64,000 bases of DNA from Sanghuangporus weigelae (taxonomy: Eukaryota; Basidiomycota; Agaricomycetes; Hymenochaetales; Hymenochaetaceae), in NCBI GenBank assembly GCA_033182465.1, contig CP137318.1, forward strand, positions 3,844,001 through 3,908,000, read 5' to 3'. Each line of letters opens with the position of its first letter. The first letter of the stretch is position 1. This document shows positions 24,001 to 36,705 of the stretch, piece after piece. Both the position numbers and the translations under genes were made by a program. The notes under the pieces are model-generated. The model ran no database searches, was not told the origin of the DNA, and saw nothing but the letters and a program-made list of their open reading frames with translations.

Positions 24001-24282
24001 ACGACTGAATCTGTCGTTTCAGGTGACCCTGCACCTTGCACCCGTCACGAGAATTCTCTACCCGAGCGTGCAGCATTTGCAAACGCCGGACCTCCTGGCG
24101 TAGTGCACTTTTATCCATATGCTCGGTCTGGATCTTTACATGGCGCTGAGGGGTACAGGGATGCATATAGTACTTATTCGAATGCGGGAAAGCCTGTACA
24201 CCAGTCCTACAGCACAACTGCTAGTCCGGAAGGTCCTTATGTGTTCGGCTATGATTACTCGTCCCGTGAGCGGCGATTCTGA
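21059..24282 (+). CDS. PCL/PHO80-like cyclin
   Basis: Cyclin of the Pho85-partner type, expected to bind a Pho85-like CDK and control phosphate, glycogen or polarity signalling. Exons: 21059-21350, 21419-22211 and 22284-24282. Phases close to give about 1027 residues. The cyclin box lies near residues 300-410: FMAKLLATTQVSQSVIVLSL, then FRVAVCALMLANKFVDDNTY, WSEVSGIALEELNKMEREFL and GVNFQLFVDAQTYDSWL. The VSQSVIVLSLHYIFRLK and LANKFVDDNTYTNKTWSEVS stretches are typical of the PHO80 group. The N-terminal 200 residues are Pro/Ser-rich with an acidic run. The C-terminal 600 residues are low-complexity Ser/Ala/Tyr/His/Gln-rich, as in many basidiomycete PCLs. A second in-frame ATG lies 11 codons in (MSNDN), so the start is not certain. 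Confidence 0.9.
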
Positions 24283-27200
24283 CAACTCATCTTTTTTCCT
24301 CGTTGCTATATGTCTTTCCTCTGGACATGATTTTTTTGAGACACCTAATCCATTACTTCATGCACAGCTTTTGACGAATCTTACTCGTTTCTTCTCCGCT
24401 CTTCATGTCCGTTTCTTTTTTCTTTTCAATAGCTCTGCTCCATTCAGATCGCAAGCATACTCCCGGCGCATACTCCTACATTTCTGAGTGTGTATAGTTA
24501 TCCAGCTATACACGTTTCTGCGTTTCGTTCTCCAGGCTAACTGGTCAATTTTCCCTTCTTGTACTTTGCATTCTTCTCGCTTTTCTTCTACTTTATTCCT
24601 TTTCCCAGTCTCGCCCCTTGCTCTTTTCTCATCAGTTAGGCTCGCGAACTTCACGTTACATTTCTTCTGGCATGCATGTTTGGTATTGTTTCCCCTTTGA
24701 CACGCAAGCATATTCCTTATTCTCCCGAATTTCTCAATCTTCATTCTACAGCGCTTTGCATTACATAAATGTTATGGTCGTTTATTCGTCATAATCAATT
24801 CATTCAAGTCAATCCAATCCATCTCATCCACCCTTACTTTCTCCCCTTCCCCGATTCAATTCTTTAATGCAACGAAAGCGCAATGACATCGTCCCTATCC
24901 TCGCATCCCCTTTTATATTCAGTAAAATAAGTACGTACATTACGTGACGGGCTATTATAGGCTATTATTCCCTCAATTCTCCAAGGAGAAGGACTGTACA
25001 AAGTACGAGATTCAATTAGTAGTAGGAAATCCAAATAAAGATTTAAAACTTGGACTGTTCTGAACATCGGGTGGATTGACGTTCTCGGCTTCATGCAAAC
25101 TTTTCCTGGTCAGCAGATGTGATTAATATTCGTCTGTTGCTGCACATGAACCAATATATGCATGGGGTATTCCGCTGTAGATGATTGATTACATACCCTG
25201 CATCGGCCTTTTGATCGCAGAACAGGTTGTGTGAGATCTATCATCATCAAAGTTGTGAAGAATGGTACGTTGATGCCTCAGTAATCCTGACCTGAAACAT
25301 GTCAAGGATAGTAGCTATAGTATCTAAGGTCGACGAAACAGTGCAGTAGCGGATATGCAGCATCTGGCCTTCTCCGCCGACATCAGCCCTGCCGCATAAT
25401 TCTATGACTTCTCAGGCACGTAGTTCGGGATGTTGGGGATGGTCGGAAAATTTGTTACACACGTTTGGGCGGGGCATCTGCCGCACTTCAGAAAGAAAAG
25501 GCCCAGTCAAAAAGAATGTATCCCGAGGCGATTGTTGCGAGTCGAGTCGTTTGGGAACGCTCCCATCGGATCATTTGCGGGACAGGGCTGCAGTGTTGAG
25601 CGCTTCGATTCGAAATTTTGTATAGATCTCCGCCTCTTACAAAAGAGCCTCAGTAGACACGCACGATGTACTGGAGGTAGATGCTAGGGTGAATCATTCG
25701 AATATCACTTAGGCCGTATAACGAACCGAGAACAATGGAAGACTACGCCACGCTGATAGAAAGCGGAAGGCATAGCTCATCCGACGGAACCAGAGCCGGA
25801 GAGTCTGATATGAGTATAAATCGCTGTTACGTTGGAGAGGGCGTAAGGGATTGATCATATATATTAATTATACCGCATAGCCCCTTATACATATCTTAGA
25901 CCAATCGATAACAAGGGCGCCAGGAAAGGCCTCAGGAAAGACCTTGGCTCTAGAGGAATGAACTTCTCAAAAGAGGCTCGAACATGAGCTAAAGACGACA
26001 CCTCTGTGACAGACGAGTATCAATCTGAAATGAGGTCCGCCCGTAGATTGAGTTGGGCGAAAAGATCCAGTCCGATTCTCGACAAAATGAGGGGGCACAC
26101 GCCCCGCATTTGCACAGTTCCAGAACGCACGTCTCACGCATGCAGAGTTTCAGAGAATGTGCTCGTAGAGAACTTAGCAAAGAACAAGCGAGCACGTCAA
26201 TTTGCATGCGCACATTCCAGAAGTATCCTTACCCGCGAAGTGAGATCTATTTGACATGCCTCCACGAGGCAAGACTAGAAGGGCAGGACCAAAAACTGCA
26301 ACCTTGCGACTTTGTTATAATCCAATGTAGGTTTACGTCATTTGGGAGAACAACCAGTTTATCAGTTTATCTGTATGTAGGAATCAGGAGGAAGATACTC
26401 TGACTTCCGTGCATTCCATTTCCGACGGACATGAGTTACACGCCGACCGGGCCAAAGAGAGATCTAGCTGCCGAGGCGCTGGTTACGAGCATACTTAGCC
26501 GCCGTGAGTTCTTGTGTTCCAAGGTCAAGGGATCCCAGTCGCAAATTGACACCTGACTCCTACCCGTTTAAGGCAGCTATCCGGATTGGGCAATCGTTGC
26601 ATGGTCCGACCGACGACAACACATACTAGTACACCAGGAAAGGCCAGTCTTTGTCCACGTCTCGTTCTTGCAAGGAATAAAGATGTCCATTTGTATCGTG
26701 ATGCGCCACGATCGGCGGATAATCGACTTGTCCCAGTAATTGAGTCCATCGTAGAACTGATAGTGGCGCCTGTGAATAGCTCTCTCTGACCTGGGACCTC
26801 GTTTAAAAGAAGAAACGGGAGCTTACCATATCATACCGCTTTTCAAATGCGCGGAACTCGGAATACTGCACAGCACATAAGCGGGAAAGGCCGTACGACG
26901 GAAGTGTATGGAACTCGAAGCTTGTAATAGACTCCGAGTACGATTTGTGATTGCGAGATATGCGGAGCTATGTATGAACCATGAGTCAAAGCCGAAGTTC
27001 AAAAGAACTTCCTTCCTCTTTCGGCCCGTCGGACTGATTATCACAATGCTTGTCTATCGAAGACCTGGACAGCCGATTGTGAACCGGAACACAATTACCT
27101 TGCAAGAAGCAGCTGTATTGCATCGCAGTGTTGGCTGCGGATGAACAACTTTCAGAACTCCATGGGAAAATGAGGCGATTAACTGATCGGAACAGTCGAT

Positions 27201-30047
27201 TCGAGAGTTCCGCTTAATCATGATTGAGAATTTGGTGGAACGACCACACATTACAAAGACTGCCGGCCTTGAGACATGCTGAAGTGGCGATCTATATGCC
27301 CGCTCCTTCGCATGCTCCGATAGCGAATGAATGATACATCCGAACCACGTTTAGCGGTATGAGAGAGAGGCTCGGCTCGCATGCTTAATCTCGCAAGCTG
27401 TAACGGTTCGCCAGGTGCTTGGCTATTGCGCCTGGAGAGCATGAGAAATCATGGGATGATACCATCGCGCATACGATTCAAAACCAACTCTAGAGACTCC
27501 ACGCTGTACATTTTGATATTGCGAACACAGCATGAAAATAGCGGGACTTCACCAGCGCAGGACCTTGTGGTAAGTGCTTGATATCAGGCGGGAGTGTATC
27601 CAAGCACATGGTATCAGTCAAAAGCGTGAAATCCTTGGGGTGAATTCGGGCTTTGATCAGTTCGTTCTCAAAGGAAAAACAGGTATAATGAGCCAGTTGT
27701 TGGTTGTCAAATGGTCAAATTGGTTATTTTGTGACTTTATGATTTCTCACGGTAGTATCTTTCTATCAACGTCCACCATGTTCATCTTGAACAATAATGA
27801 TATTTGTTCTCTTTCAGTAGCACTTTCCTCCCAATCTCAAACTTTACCCACCTACACTCCAACAGTTTCCAGATGCAGCTTAACTAAATCTAAGTGGCCA
27901 TCTCCTGTGTTTTCCACTTATACAAGACATCTTTTCGGGAATCTTCTGGACAGGAATCTAATCAAGGCCCACTCTACGACCACTTAGTTTTTGATCCTGA
28001 TGAATTCAATACAGACAAAACGGCTGCAACTCAATTCCTCGGCGATACCCTGTTATGCACCGAAAGGTCGCAAAGTTCATATACTTATACCGGTTCGGCC
28101 ATCGATTCTGTAATTCGGAACCATATAACGCCGTCTTTTCGGGTTTCTGATATCGGGCGCAAAGTGCACAGGGAACCTGTCCACGGCATCTGCATTGATG
28201 CAAGGATCCGAGCGAAAGAAGAGCAACAGTGTGACAGAGCAGTCTCGTCTTGCATCTGATTATGAACTGGGCAGATCGGTCTCTGACTGGTCTTGATCTG
28301 GATATGTGTTGCGCGGATGCCAACTTCAAGCAAAACTTCCCTCCACCACGTAGGTCCCTTCACTCAGTATCTCATCTCACGCTCTGTTAGGCGCTATTAG
28401 TGTAACCCGGGTTGTCCGATGATAGCAATCTTTCGCCGAGTCTAAGAAGGACGCTGTCAAATTTGGAAACATTGCACCTTAAGGTTGTGGTTGTGATACT
28501 TTGGTCGTTCCGACGTCCCCAAATGAAGTATCTCAGTGTCTGATCCTTGCTGGTTGTATTCGCCGAACGTTCGCTGGGTAATGGATGTCAACTCGGCAGA
28601 CAGACCCTCTCGGACGAGGTATTCATAGGTAGTGTGCCTGTGGTTCTTTATTCTCAGAATCAACAGATCGCACCAACAACCACACGCATACTGAAAATGA
28701 ACACAACCCTGCTTCTCAGTTGTCTTCAATGCGCAACTCGGCGAGAACGATAGTACAACATTGTGAACCTCGGCGGTGATCTTCGAGGGGATATAGTGGC
28801 AGATGTAACAAAGTGAGAAAGGTCTCGACCTCTGCTCAGGAATGACCCTCCTTTCGATCGACATCTTCTCGCCGAGTTGTGAAGTCTCCATCCGAGCTCT
28901 GTGTCACATGCATTATTACGGAGTATTATCAATCATCAACGCAGCTTGGAGGTACATCCATATCCGGATTGAATACATATATGGCTTCCTGTTGCACATC
29001 TGACTTGGGGAACCCAATCGTTTCAAACCTTCATGACCGACCGATAGAATATGTTCTAGTTTTTCGCATCGCTGCTATTACAACACCATCGCTTCCCGTA
29101 TACATAGTTCGTCTCTCGTCGGCTTAGCCACGGCCTTCCTGGATATGGCTTACTGTTGATGCTTGGAGGCTTGAAGGTTCCACATTTTGGATATCCCGTC
29201 TTCGAAACCCAAGGACCTGTGTAATTTCCTTTTCCGATGTGCCAATGCCCGAGTTCCTTGTCCTTCCGCTTCGTGAATGAAAAGCGGCACTGGTTATTCT
29301 TCTGGGCTACCTTTATACTTAGCTCTTCTGGGACGCACCACCGGCCGTAGAACCAGATAGCTTTGGGTAGATTGCTCCTCAACAGACCTGCCGGTACCTT
29401 GACAAACAAGGACCTTCGGATGCGCGTTTAGAAGCTGTCATGCAATGAAGCTGCGTCCAAAATCTGACGAACTTCTAGTGAAACTACTGCAAATGCCACC
29501 AGTCCGAGGTTATAGGGCGTTAACGGGAGGGGCGTGTAGAGAGAAGGAAAGAAACCGGCGCCAGCTTCAGTTTCAGTCTTAGTCTGTGCTCGAATGAAGA
29601 ATAGTTAGAGGGAGCGCGATCTGGAAGGCTTTTTTTCCAAATTAAACAGAAAGCACACAGATTCTCTAGTAGAGTCTGCGAGTTGCAAAAAAAAAAAAAA
29701 CGAAGGGCAATATTATTGTTTATATCTCGTAGAACTATTTTTTTACTTGCTTGACCTTTTATATGGTGCGCCACATTGAGTATGTAAGCATTTCCATAAT
29801 TGGGAATCAGTCTGGTTGTGCTTCGCCATCGTCACTCGTTCCACTCGCTTCATCGTCGTCGTCGCCGCCGCCGACGCCTGCCGCCCTTGTTCGTCTCGCG
29901 GACAATCCAAATACTCTGTCTTGAGACAATTATCGCGTCTTACGCTACATCAGCTCCTTTCTTTCGGAAGTCTGGGATTACATCTGTCGTCGCTTGGGAA
30001 ACAACGGCTACCTGTGACGTTGAGACGCATACCTCAGCGCTCTCAAA
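24283..30047. other. 5.8-kb gene-poor stretch
   Basis: No complete gene supported. The first few hundred bases are T/C-rich and probably the 3' UTR of the cyclin gene. Some frames look mildly protein-like (27894-28259 plus, with LVFDPDEFNTDKTAATQFLG; 29056-29409 minus, with GKGNYTGPWVSKTGYPKC) but have no match I recognise and no consistent neighbouring exons. They could be decayed genes. A 14-base poly-A lies near 29687. A trinucleotide TCG/GCC run lies near 29848-29880 in the CHS7 upstream region. Confidence 0.5.
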
Positions 30048-31406
30048 ATGACTATTCAATTCGGGAAGTTCACTGGGATATGCGAGATGGCGCCCTTGGT
30101 CATCTGCCCGCTCGTCCAGACTAGCCAGGGGGTTGAGCCGACGTGCTACAGTCGTAATGTCGATTTGGGCGGTACACTCATCTTCCAACCCTGTGCGTAA
30201 CCCTCGTGTTGTCTTTTCAGTCTCTTCTGGTGCTGATGCATGTGTACACAGCGACATGCGTTATCCATGTCGCCGCCATTTTTATGACTGGTATTATGAT
30301 TTACCACATTCGCAGCAAATATACGGCCGTTGGTGAGTTGCTCTTCCATCATTTTGTTTGTGTTGGCGCAGATGAGGTTTCGCTTTCTCGGCGTTTGTCT
30401 TTGATTGAATTGTACCACCAGAACCTGCTTCTTTTAGTCTGGCGATCGAGATCTGACTGTCCATCCTGTTGCAGGTCGCAAAGAGATCCTTATGTTCTTT
30501 TACCTTTACGCTCTCGTGGAGCTCTTAGCCATATTCCTTGATTCTGGTATTATACCTACGGCGAGTGCTGTATACCCGGTAAGTAATCTGAGTGTGCATG
30601 TTTTCCAGAGTCGTCAGTGCTAAATTGATGGTTATCAGTGGTTTACGGCCGTTTATACTGGGCTAGTTACGGCAACCTACTGCTGTCTACTCGTGAACGC
30701 ATTTGTTGGCTTCCAATTTGCTGAAGATGGGACTCCTCTATCTCTCTGGGTACGAAAAGCAAGCTTCATCTGCACAGTATTCTGCTAACGGCTCTCATAA
30801 TAGGTACTCCGTATAGCGTGCCTGGTCGTTTTCGGTATCGGGTTCTTTGTTGCGATTGCGACCTTCAAGCAATTTGCAGGGTTCAAATACACCAGCCCTA
30901 TTGGCCTGTTTATTGTTTATATTCTCTGGCCATTAATCTGCACTGTCATCTACGTTGTCTCGCAGCTTGTCCTCGTCTTCCGCACGCTAGAGGACCGATG
31001 GCCTATTGGTGACATTGTGTTCGGCACAGCATTTTTCGTCGTCGCTCAAGTCATACTCTTCGGGTTCTCCGTGAAGATTTGCGATGCTGTTAATCATTAC
31101 ATCGATGGACTTTTCTTCTATGCGCTTTGCATGTTGCTGAGCGTGATGATGGTCTACAAGTACTGGGACAGTATCACGAAGGAAGACCTTGAATTTTCAG
31201 TCGGCAGCAAAGCGGCTGTTTGGGAGGTTAAGGACCCGCTGCTTGCTCCTGGTCCGGACTATTCCGAGGAAGACACGAGCAGCTATTATCCCGGCGGAAA
31301 TACGCCAGCGAGCCTCGTTGGTGGAGTTAACGGGCAGCAATTCTATAATGGACGTGGTGGACAGTATGGAGGTCGTGGTTACCCACCTTCCTCAGAGCGA
31401 TATTGA
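30048..31406 (+). CDS. CHS7: CHS7-like chitin synthase export chaperone
   Basis: Polytopic ER membrane protein that lets chitin synthase leave the ER, so it serves cell-wall synthesis. Exons: 30048-30192, 30252-30332, 30475-30578, 30639-30749 and 30804-31406. All phases close, giving 347 residues, close to the family norm. Family blocks in order: [20 protein letters not shown], the conserved [83 protein letters not shown], and the strongly conserved [20 protein letters not shown] just before a Gly/Tyr-rich cytosolic tail. About seven hydrophobic segments are visible. The start is the ATG that restores the usual N-terminal length. The match to Chs7 extends over the whole protein. Confidence 0.93.
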
Positions 31407-33339
31407 GTTGAATTGGCTTTACTGTCATGTGGACACGAGTCCGATTCGCACTGCTCTAGTCAGGGTTGACCCTGTGTTCTCTATTGCGTATCTGTTTTGT
31501 TCAATCATTTATTTCACTCCCTCTTTTTCGTAGTTTATTTACGGACATGGATTTTTAATTGCACGATCATCAATGCATCATCGAATTCGTACATCGTCTC
31601 TCGCTCATGCCATAGCATGATTCATTCGATTTCCCTCCATTCCAACTCATTCTTTAACCAGACCAGAAGATATCAAGTCACCTGATTGCGGCTTTGATCA
31701 CCCAACATCCCTTCACACCGCTAGCATCGCTGTCTAGGCGGTGTAAACCATCAAGCTGGACCCTCAGCTGACTTTTCCCGATAGATCTGTCTTCTCATTT
31801 ACTGGCCATGTCTATACGCCTTATACCGGCTGATGCTGGGAATGTCAGATGTTAGAGGCCCACACTGTCCAGCGGAATATCGTAGATTCTTCCTTCTCAC
31901 GCAAGTGTTTCAGATGATGGTCCACTGAAACCACCGAGCCTTTATGTTTTGGATCATGCTAAGCGCAGCGAATCATTGTTCATTGTTGTTTCCTTCTCGG
32001 AATAAAAATCTTCCGCCTCTGAAGATAGATCCTGTGCATCGACGTCAACTCTCGTTTCAAGTGCCAAAATGGCATCGCCACTTCGAAGTTATATGAATCT
32101 CAGCAAGTTGCAAGGCTCTCCGTCTTTCTTTTCTCTCGGACAACGTAATGGACAATAGTTCAATCGAGCTGCGTGTCTTGCATTCTCAGCGGATTGATTT
32201 GAGCTGCCAAATCGCACTTACCACTATGATAATCTACAATGCCAGTTGAGTAGTGCTCTTCCATCGTATTTCTCAACTGTTCCTCAAACTTTTCGTCACT
32301 GACTAGTTACGAGATTGGATAAGGAGGTAAGCTGTATTTACTATCCGAACTTAACCTGTCCCCCGCTAAACTGTTCCCAGATCAAGTACATTTGGGTACG
32401 TTTGCATATCTCGTACATGCAATTATTCCCATGCTTGTTCAAATCTACAAGTGCAAACCAAACAGCTTTATAAGCATCGTTTACTTTTCCGTGGGTGTTT
32501 GAGATGCGTTTGAGTAGCTTGAAAACTGAAATCCTTTGCTAGAGTCAATATCTTGGGATATTCTCTACGATCGCAGCCATCTGGTGTGAGCATAACCGTC
32601 TCATCTGAGTTTCTGCAATGATGTACTAATGGCCCTTCACGGTGCTCTGATCCTCTCTGATCCTATAGACTACTTATTCGGGTTGAACAATAGATCGTGA
32701 GTCTATCCCACCTCTTCATCGGTAGAACATTTTTCGAGGTGTTTTAGATGTACGATTGCTTGGTTGGATCTAAAAGTTGTCTACATCCTCAAGCGCCTAC
32801 CTCCCTCTAGGCACCTTCTCCTTAGTCAGCTCTTCTCTCACACGTAAGTTAGTGGCTTGTATTTCTACATGTTTTGACGACCCTATCGTCGCAGAATGGC
32901 TCGTTGTGTTGGAAATAGAATGTAAGTTATTTAGCAGAAGCATTTGGTCGCTTATTTATCATTCGAAGATATCTTGCTGCTGCGTGTCATAGTGTTGTTC
33001 TCGCAAGGTGAGACTAGGATCGTGCTAATCCATGCTGACAGACTTTAACAAAGCATCAGATGCGCAAATAGCCAAATGGCTGAATTTTTTTTACTATAGT
33101 CAAGGAATATTCGCCTTGTTCATTCTAGCGTATTCTTTTGGCAAATATCATGTCGGTGAGGCTAACGACTTGCCCCATCATTGAATACGAAATGGCACTC
33201 ACTTCGTGATCTAGAGAATTCTGGATTCGCCTTCTGTGAGTTTGAGAGTGGGATAACTCAGTTGTTTCAAATCCTTCGTTGGTAGGTATGCATAATGGTA
33301 TTTTACGAGATTTTTCCATCTCAGCTTGGTCTCTTAAAG
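31407..33339. other. Stretch downstream of CHS7, with unresolved exons toward its end
   Basis: 31407-32600 probably holds the CHS7 3' UTR and nothing else I can support. From about 32640 to 33339 there are short exon-like pieces (for example DYLFGLNN near 32680 and EWLVVLEIE near 32900) that may be N-terminal exons of the DUF6533-like gene that follows. I could not close a single reading phase through them, so they may also be decayed. Confidence 0.4.
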
Positions 33340-33804
33340 TATCGGAACCTTTGCGTTTGAGATCCTCTTGGTCTCACTTGTGATCTACAAGGCCATCTTA
33401 GCCAATAAGGCTGCAGGTTCTACGACACGATTCACGTTTATACTCCTGAAGGTTTTGTTACAGGACCAGGTGGTATTCTTCGCTTGGTAAGTCAACCACA
33501 TCTACTTCCATGCACATACTCGCAAACAAGTTTACACAATAGGATCTTTTGCTGCTTCATGACCCACTTCATATCAATGGCAATTAATCATAGTAAAATA
33601 CCGAACATTCCGCTCAACGTTCTAGAGGCCGCCATTCATGGTTCTACGTTACCATGTATCATAGGTGGCTGGCTCATGATCCATCTGAAGGAAGTGGCAG
33701 AGAGGGGAGAGACCATCATCTTTGACACGAACATCATGGGAGATGGCCTACCGCTATCTGAGGAACAGGTACTGAGTGGTATACGATTTGCCCAATCTAC
33801 TTAA
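33340..33804 (+). CDS. DUF6533-like membrane protein, C-terminal exons
   Basis: Two exons in phase are supported: 33340-33486 and 33543-33804. They encode IGTFAFEILLVSLVIYKAIL, then a charged loop, then FILLKVLLQDQVVFFAW, CCFMTHFISMAINHSKIPN and IIGGWLMIHLKEVAERG before an acidic tail. This order (hydrophobic helix with FE and YK, then a LLRD-like step, then a membrane segment ending in a short helix) is the C-terminal half of the basidiomycete multi-pass membrane proteins annotated as DUF6533. Function is unknown. Start and N-terminal exons (somewhere in 32640-33339) are unresolved, and the gene may be intact or partly decayed. A better-preserved relative lies at 58418-60061. Confidence 0.55.
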
Positions 33805-34559
33805 CGTTACACCGGAATCATGTAGTTCCGTTCTGCTGTGCACTCATTAATTCATATTGCCACCAGTACACTTGCCTATGTACCATACCAGAGGGACTGA
33901 AGCCCGACAAAGACTCTTCGAGAAAACGAAGGAAAAGCGGGTTTCAGTTACGGAAGCACCATAAATCGCAAATCTTCACCTACTCGACATAATGGTTTGG
34001 CGAATCGCGACAAAGCAGATCAAAACCGGACGCATTGCTTCATGAACCAAAAGTCTAGCTTCGAGTTCGACTTTGTCAGTGGCTTGCTTTACCGTACCGA
34101 TTGTGATCCTTTGATATCACTTTTCGCGAATGAACAGCTCTAGAATACACAGACAAAACACGCGTAGGCTTGAAAGTACAAGTGGCTCCAAAATTGAAGC
34201 AAAACCAGACAATACACCACGTTCGCACAACCATGAGTCAGTCGTTGTCGCTTGATGTCACATCGAGTAGGATGTTAAGTATGGCAAGAACTGAGAGCAT
34301 GTCTGCTACCTCTATCAGAAAAATTGTGTGCTCTCATGAGCTTTATTGTTACATTGGCCATTACAATCATACACGATGAGAGGACAAAGGTTATTGGACA
34401 GCAATTGACCGCATTGGGAAGACATTGCCAATGGTAGGCTCGTCGGAGTGTCCCGTATGCTTCTTTATCCAGTCCTCCCATGCTCCCAATGCTCATCCAC
34501 ATTCCTCCTCCTGAGGGCTCTCGAGATCTCTCGGATGAATTCCTTCTCCTTGCAATGTT
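33805..34559. other. Intergenic stretch
   Basis: About 750 bases between the plus-strand membrane-protein gene and the 3' end of the minus-strand kinase-like gene. No supported exon; probably holds both 3' UTRs. Confidence 0.55.
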
Positions 34560-36705
34560 CTACTTCTCCGCAAGCACTATCCTTAAGGCCCATGCATCAG
34601 CAAGATACGCATTATAGCAGTTGCGCCCTTCTTCCAACTCGACCTCTGGAACATTACACCCTTTAGTGCCGGACAGACCTCTGACCGTGTAGTTACCATC
34701 GGATGGTAGTGCCATCGATGAACTGAAGTCAATTAAACGAACAATTCGAGTAATCGGATCCCAGATACTAGGTTTAATGTCCAAATGAGCAATGTGATGA
34801 TGTACAATGCCACAAATATCTTGAGGATTGTCCAAGCGATACCGATTTCTTGTCCTTTCGCATTCATCCAGTACTTTAGGGTCCGAACGTTACAAAGCTG
34901 TTCACCGGCATACAGCAGGTATATAACTGTCTGGCCGGATATTCTGAAAGTCTTTTCCGGAAGGACAACAGGGCCGAGAGGGAACCTGGATCCCGTCGCG
35001 CGAATGAACGCAAAAACATCAAGTTCTTGGTTGCTTGTAACTTTCACAAAGCCAAACGGAAACGGCCGGGAAATTTTCTTCGCGGCTGCTACATCCTTGT
35101 ACTATATGATATGGTTCTGTTCAGCTACGTGGGAATAACTAATGACGAGCAGCCACAAACCTCTGTAAGCTCGGTGCGAGTTTCGCTTGTACACACAAGC
35201 GATATGAACTCGTGATCAATAGTAAAATCTCCCCTTGGCCTGTAAGACCCTCACGACGGAACTTGAGAGCTGATTTTTTTAAGTCCAAGCAAGTCCATAA
35301 GTTGCTTCCCAAACTTGTCCAACGGACCCATCTTGTTATCCCGGTAATTGAACAAGCATCGTGCGAGTCTCAAAGCATCTTCCGTCCTGGAGATACGAAA
35401 GGTTTGCTCGAAGTCAGTCACCTAAAAACTCATATGAGCCTACTCGTAAGTCGACGGTTACTGACTTACATTGTAAAACTTATCCGCATAGAACAAGTGC
35501 AACTCGACATTGAAGTTCTTGTAGATATATAAACCGAGTATCCCGTTATCTTCTTTATAAGGTTCACGGAGAACACACCGCCTTTGACGGCAGACTACCG
35601 CTCCTTGTAAAATCATTCTAGTCCTATCTTCTCCGTCCGCGTTCGAATCGACCTCTGATATAAGAAAGGGCAGTCCGTCTTTCTCTTCGGAAAGCACAGC
35701 AACATCGCTCTGAGGGTTATACGAATAAATTCGAGGCGAACCAAGTTGTTTTACAAACATTCGAATATGAGAACCGCGATTCCTGTCGATTTGTTAGCTC
35801 GAGCTAGTTACGACGATGCAATCAAAAAAAACACAGAGTCACGCTCATCTGTCCTTCATCACAGGCCATATCCCAGAGAAATGCAGGTAGTATTAATGCA
35901 GGGGCAACAAGCGTAGAGTTCAATGCAGATGGACTATACTGTGCATAGCGGACTCTGCGGCAGCGGTACTCGATACCACGAGTTAAATCATCGTAACATT
36001 CTAGTTCCTCGCTCGTCATAAGGCGAGACGTCGAATCAGCGTTGAAGAAATGGTCCAGTCCGAGTGTTTCGAGGCTTTGAAAAAGTGCCGGAAATCTAAG
36101 CCTCATAGATGGATCCTGCCGTCAAAGCGTGAGGAACACAAAAAAGGAAAAGAAAAGAAAAAATCGAAGATCCCCCTACCATCTTGCGAGGCTTATGAAG
36201 CTGTTCGAACCATTGCTGTACGACCGCGTTAGTCGAATTTATATCTTGCCCCCAATAAAGCTTATTTCCAGGTAGTGTCAGATCCGTCACTTGCCAGGTT
36301 TTGACGTCAGAAACCCGAACAATAGACTTGTAAAAGATATCCGGTCGTCTAGGAGTATCCAACTACGAAAGGTCAATGAATATAAGACGGAGGAAACAGT
36401 GACTTAGAACACTGACCCGCACAGAAGTAAGCCGTTCCTCGAGGGAAGGTATATCGAGTTCTTCCGCATCTTCGACTTCTTCCAATTTGCTCAAGAATCC
36501 CACACTGTGTTCGGCGAAGGAAACACTGAAGAAAGGAGTCAAGCCACTGGTACAACATCTCTACTGCAACTCCCACATACTTCTGTGAGTGATTAAATTC
36601 AGATGCAATGGTCTGAAGTAAGTCTGGGTTCGCTATGAGTTCCGAAAGGTCGATATCGACCTTTAGGTAATAGGGTTTTCCGTCAATGTCGAATTTGAAG
36701 TACAT
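34560..36705 (-). CDS. Protein-kinase-like protein with a degenerate catalytic loop
   Basis: A multi-exon gene beginning at ATG 36705 (MYFKFDIDGKPYYLKVDIDL). Blocks in order on the minus strand: an acidic helix (FLSKLEEVEDAEELDIPSLE, near 36450); TPRRPDIFYKSIVRVSDVKT (near 36330); FPALFQSLETLGLDHFF (near 36090); GLPFLISEVDS (near 35670); VTDFEQTFRISRTEDALRLA (near 35420); and a C-terminal kinase lobe at 34560-34835 with GIVHHHIAHLDIKPSIW, RLIDFSSSM and DAWALRIVLAEK. The loop HLDIKPSI lacks the Asn of HxDxKxxN, and the metal-binding DFG reads DFS. So it resembles a fungal protein-kinase family member that may be a pseudokinase. The middle part is like the region ahead of the kinase lobe in many basidiomycete kinase-like proteins. 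The exact exon joints, including a possible 34-nt intron after SEFNHSQ, are not settled. Confidence 0.6.
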
